Source: Paenibacillus silvisoli
GTDB lineage: Bacteria; Bacillota; Bacilli; Paenibacillales; Paenibacillaceae
Direction of reading: 5' to 3'
Length of the DNA stretch: 64,000 nt
Assembly: GCF_030866765.1 (NCBI RefSeq)
Contig: NZ_CP133017.1
Coordinates: forward strand, 4,074,001-4,138,000
Both the position numbers and the translations under genes were made by a program. A model generated the notes under the pieces. It was not told the origin of the DNA. It did no database searches and worked only from the letters and a program-made list of their open reading frames with translations. Shown piece by piece: positions 58,581 to 64,000 of the stretch (positions are counted from its first letter, which is position 1; each line of letters starts with the position of its first letter).

Positions 58581-60416
58581 ATGCAATCGAACTATGAATC
58601 CTCAAAAGGAGAACATCTTGCAGGTTCCGCGCCGAGCTCGGGGGCTGGCGCAAAGCGCAAGCTCCATCCCAGCGTAGATTTGCAATTTGACCGCACCTGG
58701 CTCACTCAGCTGCAGGAACGCGTCGACCGCAACGGTCCATGGGATGAATGGACGATGTATCAACTCGCAATCGAAGCCGAGCAATCGAAGCTGATCGAAA
58801 GCTTCGACGATTTGCAATGTATGCGCAGCCTGCCTTCCTTTGAACCGATGCCGCACCAGATCAGCACGGCCCGCAAGGTGTTGCATGAGATGAGCGGCCG
58901 CGCCATCCTCGCGGACGAAGTCGGACTCGGCAAAACGATCGAAGCCGGCCTGGTGCTGAAAGAATATATGGTCCGGGGCCTCGTGAAGCGCGCGCTTATT
59001 CTTGTCCCGGCCTCCCTCGTCCTTCAGTGGGTACGCGAGCTGAACGGCAAGTTCGGCATTTCCGCCGTCGCGCAGAAGAAGGAACATTCCTGGGCTTGCG
59101 ACGTCGTCGTTGCGTCGATGGATACGGCCAAGCGCGACCCGCACCGCGAGAAGCTGCTGAGCCAAGACTACGACATGATCATCATCGACGAAGCGCACAA
59201 GCTGAAGAACAAGAAGACGACCAACTATCAATTCGTCAATCAGCTTCGCAAAAAATATTGCCTGCTGCTCACGGCGACGCCGGTTCAGAACGATCTGGAC
59301 GAGCTGTACAACCTGATCACGCTGCTGAAGCCCGGCCAGCTGGGCGGTCAAAGCGAGTTTGCCGCGAATTTCGTCGTGGACAAGCGGCTTCCGAAGAACG
59401 AGGATCAGCTTCAGGAAGCGCTCTCTTCGGTCATGATCCGCAATCGCCGCGGAGACGGCGGCATCCAGTTTACGAAGCGGATCGTGAAAAACATCCCGCT
59501 GTCGCTATCCCAGGAAGAGCAAGCGCTATATGAAGGAGTTACCAAATTCGTCCGCGACCGCGTCGACGAAAGCCAAGGCGATTGGTCGAGCCTGCTTTCG
59601 CTCGTCACCTTGCAGCGCGAGGTGTGCAGCAGCCGCGACGCCGTATTCTTGACGCTCGTCAACATGTTCAAGAAAACGGCGGAGGATTCCCCGCTGCGGC
59701 CGAAAATATGGGAGCTCGTCGAGGTCATCCGCGGCATCACGGCCAATACGAAAGCGGAGAAAGCGATGGAGCTCATCCGCCAGATGAACGACAAAGTGAT
59801 CATTTTCACGGAGTATCGGGCCACGCAGGAATATTTGCTTCAATATTTCCGCTCCCACAACTTGGTCGCCGTTCCATACCGGGGCGGCATGAACCGCGGG
59901 AAGAAGGATTGGATGATGGATCTGTTCCGCGGGCGCGCCCAAGTGCTCATCGCGACCGAAGCCGGCGGCGAGGGGATCAACCTGCAGTTCTGCCATCACA
60001 TGATCAATTTCGACCTGCCTTGGAACCCGATGCGGGTCGAGCAGCGCATCGGACGCGTGCATCGGCTCGGCCAAACAAGCGACGTCCACATCTACAATCT
60101 GTGCACCGTCGGCACGATCGAAGAGCATATCGTCAGCCTGCTGCATGAAAAAATCAACCTGTTCGAGCTGGTCATCGGCGAGCTGGACCATATTTTGGAA
60201 CGGTTCGAGAAGAAGAACGAATCGCTGGAGCAGCGGCTTGCCCGGATGATGGTGGAAACCGGCGGCAATCAGGAGCAGCTGCGCAGAGAAATCGACGATC
60301 TCGGCAATTCGCTCAGCCGCATCCGCGACGAGGTCGAATTGGAAGAACCGCTCGATATGGGCGCGATTAATGCCGTCATGAATGCCGTCGGGCAAACGAT
60401 CGAGGTGAGACCATGA
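58581..60416 (+). CDS. yqhH: SNF2/RapA-type helicase (YqhH)
   Basis: About 611 aa. Helicase motifs in order: Q/I (PHQISTARKVLHEM, then ILADEVGLGKTIEAGLVLKE), II (DMIIIDEAHKLKN), III (LLLTATPVQNDLDELYNLIT), and in the second domain VIIFTEYRATQEYLLQYF, VLIATEAGGEGINLQFCHHM, and VI (NPMRVEQRIGRVHRLGQTSD). This is the SNF2/RapA arrangement. B. subtilis has the same pair yqhH-yqhG. Start ATG 58581 with AAAGGGG 11 bases upstream; ATG 58542 and 58512 are in frame but poorly supported. Its function is not established; RapA proteins recycle RNA polymerase. Confidence 0.85.
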   Translation: MQSNYESSKGEHLAGSAPSSGAGAKRKLHPSVDLQFDRTWLTQLQERVDRNGPWDEWTMYQLAIEAEQSKLIESFDDLQCMRSLPSFEPMPHQISTARKVLHEMSGRAILADEVGLGKTIEAGLVLKEYMVRGLVKRALILVPASLVLQWVRELNGKFGISAVAQKKEHSWACDVVVASMDTAKRDPHREKLLSQDYDMIIIDEAHKLKNKKTTNYQFVNQLRKKYCLLLTATPVQNDLDELYNLITLLKPGQLGGQSEFAANFVVDKRLPKNEDQLQEALSSVMIRNRRGDGGIQFTKRIVKNIPLSLSQEEQALYEGVTKFVRDRVDESQGDWSSLLSLVTLQREVCSSRDAVFLTLVNMFKKTAEDSPLRPKIWELVEVIRGITANTKAEKAMELIRQMNDKVIIFTEYRATQEYLLQYFRSHNLVAVPYRGGMNRGKKDWMMDLFRGRAQVLIATEAGGEGINLQFCHHMINFDLPWNPMRVEQRIGRVHRLGQTSDVHIYNLCTVGTIEEHIVSLLHEKINLFELVIGELDHILERFEKKNESLEQRLARMMVETGGNQEQLRREIDDLGNSLSRIRDEVELEEPLDMGAINAVMNAVGQTIEVRP

Positions 60417-61351
60417 ACGAACGGCAGATCCATAAATTCGTCCAGCGCTATATCGAATCGACCAACTGCCACGTGATCGAAAAATCGCCGGCTCATTTTC
60501 AAATCAAGCTGTCTCCGCGGGCCGACCGGGATTTGACGAACCGTCCCTACTATTGGAGCTTTGTCGATCGCACGGGAGCGGATCCGGAGACGATGACGAT
60601 GCTCTTCGTCACCGATAAGCAGAAGTACGACCAAATGCAAGCCGAGCCTGAACCGAAGAAGCCGGCGGACAGTCAAGCCAGCGCGGCGGACGCGGCGCTC
60701 AATCGTTCCTTCGGCCATATTCACGGCACGCTGAACACGAATATCCGCGTCCCGCGCGAGGATCTCTACTTCGGTTCGCGGCGGCTGAATCAGCTGTTCG
60801 ATTCCGCGCGCACCAGCGGCAGCTACTTATGCTTGTTCCAGGAGCCCGACCGGAGGAGCGCCCACCCTCTCGACTCTACTGCATATAGCGCTTGGCTCGG
60901 CGTCAATATGAAGGTCGAATTCGCCTGCGACATGAAGCGCGAGGAGATCCACTCGTTCGGCGTCTCGCTCGCGACCGGCCAATGCGTCGAGCAATTCCAT
61001 AACCGGCTGCTGCAGCACAAGATGACGCCGAAGCTGCCGCCGAACGTGCATACCGCCAAAAACGCGCTTACGCTGAACAAAGCGGCCGCCATTGTCGAGC
61101 AAACGCTTGAGCGAAAGCTGCGTACCTATGATTATTCGTGGGCGCAGGCCGCCGCGGAACGGCTGAACGACGAGCTGGCCACGATCAAGCATTATTATGA
61201 GCCTCTTCTGGAATCGGCCGAGGAGGAGAATAAGCCGCTCTTCGCGGAGCAGTTCGAGCGCAGGCAGGAGGAGATTCGGTGGCAGTATGAGCCCCGGGTC
61301 ACGGCTTCCGCCATTAATTGCGGTATTTTCTATTTACAAGGAATCGGTTAA
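60413..61351 (+). CDS. yqhG: YqhG family protein
   Basis: 312 aa. The YqhG pattern is clear: RQIHKFVQRYIESTNCHVIE at the N-terminus, SPRADRDLTNRPYYWSFVDR, HIHGTLNTNIRVPREDLYFG, and the charged helical C-terminus (ERLNDELATIKHYYEPLLES). It overlaps yqhH by 4 bases, so the two are coupled and probably interact. Function unknown. It has a low-complexity Lys/Ala insert near residues 80-95. Confidence 0.9.
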   Translation: MNERQIHKFVQRYIESTNCHVIEKSPAHFQIKLSPRADRDLTNRPYYWSFVDRTGADPETMTMLFVTDKQKYDQMQAEPEPKKPADSQASAADAALNRSFGHIHGTLNTNIRVPREDLYFGSRRLNQLFDSARTSGSYLCLFQEPDRRSAHPLDSTAYSAWLGVNMKVEFACDMKREEIHSFGVSLATGQCVEQFHNRLLQHKMTPKLPPNVHTAKNALTLNKAAAIVEQTLERKLRTYDYSWAQAAAERLNDELATIKHYYEPLLESAEEENKPLFAEQFERRQEEIRWQYEPRVTASAINCGIFYLQGIG

Positions 61352-61493
61352 CACAATCCCCGTTTATCCGCCAAAAATAGAACGGGGCTTGTCCTTCCCG
61401 CCTGACACGTTCCTACATCCTTTTCGACTGCGGTTAAGGTACAATGACGGTGCGGAAGCAGAAAATCTACAGAAAGCAGCAGGTGATGGAGAA

Positions 61494-62399
61494 ATGCGCA
61501 GATGGATATCGTTTTTTGCCTTAGTCGCTCTCGTACTCATGGCAGGCACAAATGCCGTTTCGGCCGCAGCGGTCACCTCTTCGGCAGCGCCTCAAGGGCA
61601 CGCGTCCAAGCTGCAGCAGCAGGTCGATGCTTGGGCCGGCACGCTGGCCGCTCAGCCGCAGTTCAAATCGTGGAAAAAGGCTACCTCTTCGATCGTGCCG
61701 CTCGGGCCGGGAACGCACAGCTGGCTCGTTACGTTTCGGATTAATCGTCAGCCGGTCGGATATATGATCGTCCACGCAACGACCGAAGGCGGATTTATGC
61801 TTGGCGAATACGGTACCGGCGCTCACCCTGCTTTCGATCCGAATACGCTCTACCGTTCCATGGTACGCCAAGGCATGTTCACCTCGTTTGCGGAAGCCAT
61901 TAAAAAACCGCTCCACTTGGAGCGGTTGTACGTTTCCCCTGTGCTGGCCGTTTGGAAGTACAAAGAAGCCGGCGGGGAGACTTATTATTTGGATGCATGG
62001 ACCGGCGAGGCGCTGCCGATCTCCGATCGATTGTGGCAGGAGCAGGTTAGCGCGCTGCATACCGGCAGCGACTCGGCGGCAAGCGTCCCCGTTCTTTCAA
62101 AGCTTTCCAACGCGAAAGCGAACAAGGCGTTCGATCCCTATGAACGCATGCCTTGGCTCACGAAGTCGCCGCTCACGAAAGAACAGCTCGGCAGGCTTCC
62201 GAATCTGCTCGATCAGAGGAGCCAAATCCGGTTTACCGCAGAGCTGTTCCATGAAACGGTTCTGTTCGTTTATCCGGCTGTCGGTTACCATCGCTGGAAC
62301 GACAACAGCCTCTTCATCGCCTTGGATTCGTCGGGCACGCTATGCACGCGTTATGTCCCGATGGAAGCCTTGAAGCAAGAAGGCCGGTTTTATAATTAG
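61494..62399 (+). CDS. Secreted hypothetical protein, 301 aa
   Basis: A signal peptide (MRRWISFFALVALVLMAGTN, then AVSAAAV) leads to a mature part with WAGTLAAQPQFKSWKKATSS, a repeat-like VTFRINRQPVGYMIVHATTE and SPVLAVWKYKEAGGETYYLD, then AWTGEALPISDRLW. The hydrophobic/aromatic spacing suggests a PepSY-like or propeptide-like fold, but this is weak. ATG 61494 follows a GGTGATGGAG box; upstream in-frame sequence overlaps yqhG. Function unknown. Confidence 0.65.
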   Translation: MRRWISFFALVALVLMAGTNAVSAAAVTSSAAPQGHASKLQQQVDAWAGTLAAQPQFKSWKKATSSIVPLGPGTHSWLVTFRINRQPVGYMIVHATTEGGFMLGEYGTGAHPAFDPNTLYRSMVRQGMFTSFAEAIKKPLHLERLYVSPVLAVWKYKEAGGETYYLDAWTGEALPISDRLWQEQVSALHTGSDSAASVPVLSKLSNAKANKAFDPYERMPWLTKSPLTKEQLGRLPNLLDQRSQIRFTAELFHETVLFVYPAVGYHRWNDNSLFIALDSSGTLCTRYVPMEALKQEGRFYN

Positions 62400-62416
62400 T
62401 TTTTACTTCGTTAACG

Positions 62417-62617
62417 TTAGCCATCCTCGCGCGGGTCCGATCGAAACATTTGCATGACGCCGAGACCGCCCATGCCAAACCAACGCGTCAGCCAAGGCTC
62501 TCTAGCAGCTTTGGCTTTTTTGCGGTTTTCTTTGCGCGCTCCCTGCGGCGTTTCGATCATCTCGATCATTTTGCCCGTCATAAATTTGATGTACTCTTCC
62601 GGTTTCTCAACGGCCAT
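62417..62617 (-). CDS. yqzE: YqzE family protein
   Basis: 66 aa. The pattern VEKPEEYIKFMTGKMIEMIE, then TPQGARKENRKKAKAAREPW and LTRWFGMGGLGVMQMF matches YqzE, a small basic protein coded near the com/yqh region in Bacillus. Convergent with the secreted-protein gene (stop 62399). Function unknown; the C-terminal hydrophobic patch may bind membrane. Confidence 0.85.
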   Translation of the reverse strand: MAVEKPEEYIKFMTGKMIEMIETPQGARKENRKKAKAAREPWLTRWFGMGGLGVMQMFRSDPREDG

Positions 62618-62755
62618 GTCCGTCAGCTCCTTCGTTATCCTGAAATGCTGCTATCAACAGTGTCTCCGCTAATGATTTCTTTCAAACATGAATGAGTTTC
62701 CTTGGACTGTGCCACGCTAACGATAGCCATTTTGGAATTGGAGGTCTGGTACAGC

Positions 62756-63523
62756 ATGCTTCATCGTTTGGCGAAAAGATTGCGGCTCCGGTCGTTTCTT
62801 TTGTTTGGTTTGGCCGCTCTATTCCTGTTTGTTTTCCCCGTTAAGCCCTCAACCGCTGCTCATCCAATTGAGGTTCCTGCCGGCAGCGGTACCGATGCGG
62901 ATTGGCAAAGCCAATTGCCGCCCAATTATAAGCGCGCGCTGCCATCCGCCCAAGTGCTGATTGACGTCGGTCACGGCGGCATCGACGGAGGCGCGCATCA
63001 CGAGGACGTGCTCGAGAAGGATATTAATTTAGCCGTAGCCAAAAAGCTTTATTTGCTGCTTGGCGCGAGCGGCATACGCGCGATTCTGAATCGAGACGGC
63101 GATTACGCGCTGAGCGACGACAACCGCTGGAATCCGGCCGGCTCCCGCCACCGCCGCGACTTATCGCAGCGCAGCCAGCTGACGAAAGAAATCCAAACCC
63201 AAGTTCTCGTCAGCATTCATGTGAACTGGGCGCCCGACCGAACGGAGCACGGCCCGCTCGTTCTGCATCAAAACGAGGGAGAAAGCGCCCTGCTCGCGTT
63301 TTGCATCCAGGATGCGCTGAACCGCAAGCATAATACGCGCAATCTCCCTCGTATCGGCGCACCTTTTTATTTGCTCAATGTGGTGAAGCAGCCTGCCGTC
63401 ATCGTGGAAATGGGCTTTATTAGCCACGAAGGCGACCGCCGCATGCTCACCGATCCTAGGGCACAGCTTCAGCTGGCCGAGGCGATTTCGTCAGGGGTGC
63501 GGAATTATATCCTTCTCCGCTGA
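62756..63523 (+). CDS. N-acetylmuramoyl-L-alanine amidase, CwlD-like
   Basis: About 255 aa. A signal or anchor segment (SFLLFGLAALFLFVFPVKPS) precedes an Amidase_3 domain. The zinc site is visible: His in VLIDVGHGGIDGGAHHED, Glu in VLEKDINLAV, His in VLVSIHVNWAPD, and the catalytic Glu in AVIVEMGFISHEGD. In Bacillus the amidase CwlD removes stem peptides to make muramic-lactam in spore cortex; the length and layout fit, though a vegetative amidase is also possible. ATG 62756 with GGAGG 11 bases upstream. Its 3' end overlaps the convergent deacetylase gene by 33 bases. Confidence 0.8.
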   Translation: MLHRLAKRLRLRSFLLFGLAALFLFVFPVKPSTAAHPIEVPAGSGTDADWQSQLPPNYKRALPSAQVLIDVGHGGIDGGAHHEDVLEKDINLAVAKKLYLLLGASGIRAILNRDGDYALSDDNRWNPAGSRHRRDLSQRSQLTKEIQTQVLVSIHVNWAPDRTEHGPLVLHQNEGESALLAFCIQDALNRKHNTRNLPRIGAPFYLLNVVKQPAVIVEMGFISHEGDRRMLTDPRAQLQLAEAISSGVRNYILLR

Positions 63524-64000
63524 CGGCAGCACCATCTCCGACAGCTTCACGAAGTCAGTCGTCGCTTGCAGCCGCGGGATTGCGTCCTTCAGCACCGCGG
63601 CTGTAAGCTTGCCCGGCGGCCCGACGTGGCCGATGATGACGCAGCTGTCGTTTGTCTCCAAATATTTGCGCAGCACGCCGACCTGCTTCGCGATATGATT
63701 CGTCGTATACACATCGTCCAGAAACACCTGATTCGACAGCAGCGGAACGCCAAGCTCCTCCGTTACCTTCGGCAGCACCGTCTTGAACGTCGTCCGGCTG
63801 TCCAAGAAGAACATGCCGTGTTCTTTCACGACCGACAGCACGGCCCTCATGACGCGCTCGTCTGCCGTCACTTTAGAGCCCATATGATTGTTCATGCCGA
63901 CCGCGTGCGGCACATCCGCGATCGCGGCCTCGACCCGTTTGCGAATTTCCGCGTCGCTTAAGTCCGTCGTAATCGCACCTGGGCCAAGCCACTCCGGCTT
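63491..64000 (-). CDS. Divergent polysaccharide deacetylase (YibQ-like), 5' end outside window
   Basis: 169 residues are visible, the C-terminal part of the protein. The segment HAVGMNNHMGSKVTADERVM is the metal-site motif of the divergent polysaccharide deacetylase family (GMNNHxGS), and FFLDSRTTFKTVLPKVTEEL and VIIGHVGPPGKLTAAVLKDA follow. The frame is open to the window edge at 64000 (KPEWLGPGAITTDLSDAEIR), so the gene continues. Members are secreted or periplasmic-facing carbohydrate esterase-like proteins of unclear substrate. It overlaps the amidase gene tail by 33 bases. Confidence 0.85.
   Translation of the reverse strand, partial: KPEWLGPGAITTDLSDAEIRKRVEAAIADVPHAVGMNNHMGSKVTADERVMRAVLSVVKEHGMFFLDSRTTFKTVLPKVTEELGVPLLSNQVFLDDVYTTNHIAKQVGVLRKYLETNDSCVIIGHVGPPGKLTAAVLKDAIPRLQATTDFVKLSEMVLPSAEKDIIPHP

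Overview
The window is chromosomal DNA from a Gram-positive, endospore-forming member of the Bacillales, most likely Paenibacillus or a close relative. The basis is: moderately high GC, strong GGAGG ribosome binding sites with frequent GTG and TTG starts, a T-box leader on thrS, sporulation and germination genes (gerP cluster, a GerA-type receptor operon, a YjcZ-type small protein, a CwlD-like amidase, YqhG/YqhH, YqzE), and ECF sigma-W-like and sigma-K-like promoters. No rRNA, phage, IS element or CRISPR array is visible. Two tRNA genes are present.

Layout. 1-6.2 kb: the 5' end of a shikimate kinase gene, 6-phosphogluconate dehydrogenase (gndA), small conserved proteins, then a spore-coat/germination block (Hsp20-like protein, divergent gerPA-gerPB-gerPC-gerPD-gerPE, and a 41-residue YjcZ-type protein) with three sigma-K-like promoters. 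6.2-9.2 kb: a GyrI-like protein and thrS with its T-box. 9.2-17 kb: a glycogen operon read leftward, glgB-glgC-glgD-glgA followed by a GH15 glucoamylase. 17.5-26.1 kb: an iron-type alcohol dehydrogenase, AraC regulators, a PspA envelope-stress operon (pspA-DUF350-DUF4178-DUF4247 lipoprotein, then an LplT-like transporter) behind a sigma-W-like promoter, a phytanoyl-CoA dioxygenase-family enzyme, and a small AT-rich gene.

26.2-33.2 kb: a compact leftward operon for reductive pyrimidine degradation. A class III aminotransferase, an N-carbamoyl-beta-alanine amidohydrolase, PreT, PreA and dihydropyrimidinase together take uracil/thymine to beta-alanine/beta-aminoisobutyrate and on to the semialdehyde; a 76-residue protein of unknown role ends the operon. 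33.3-40.3 kb: a GNAT enzyme, tRNA-Thr and tRNA-Pro, ribokinase, a GerN/NapA-type cation/proton antiporter preceded by a possible attenuator leader, a secreted protein, and an EamA-LysR-TDT transporter group. 40.4-44.3 kb: a germinant receptor operon in A-C-B order. 44.3-51.2 kb: a PhyH-HEAT fusion protein with a divergent AraC regulator, a secreted protein with a copper-amine-oxidase-N-like domain, a CDF metal exporter, and a secreted His/Cys-motif protein translationally coupled to a VanW protein.

51.2-51.4 kb: an array of four palindromes at an exact 52-bp period, the most unusual non-coding structure here. 51.5-58.4 kb: a divergent-clade PurA with a divergent LysR gene, a GNAT/DUF1284 pair, a two-domain acidic protein, and a kduI-deoR-kduD uronate operon with phased GTTCAT repeats upstream. 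58.5-64 kb: yqhH-yqhG, a secreted protein, yqzE, a CwlD-like amidase and the C-terminal part of a divergent polysaccharide deacetylase. All identifications come from reading motifs and context; no database search was run.
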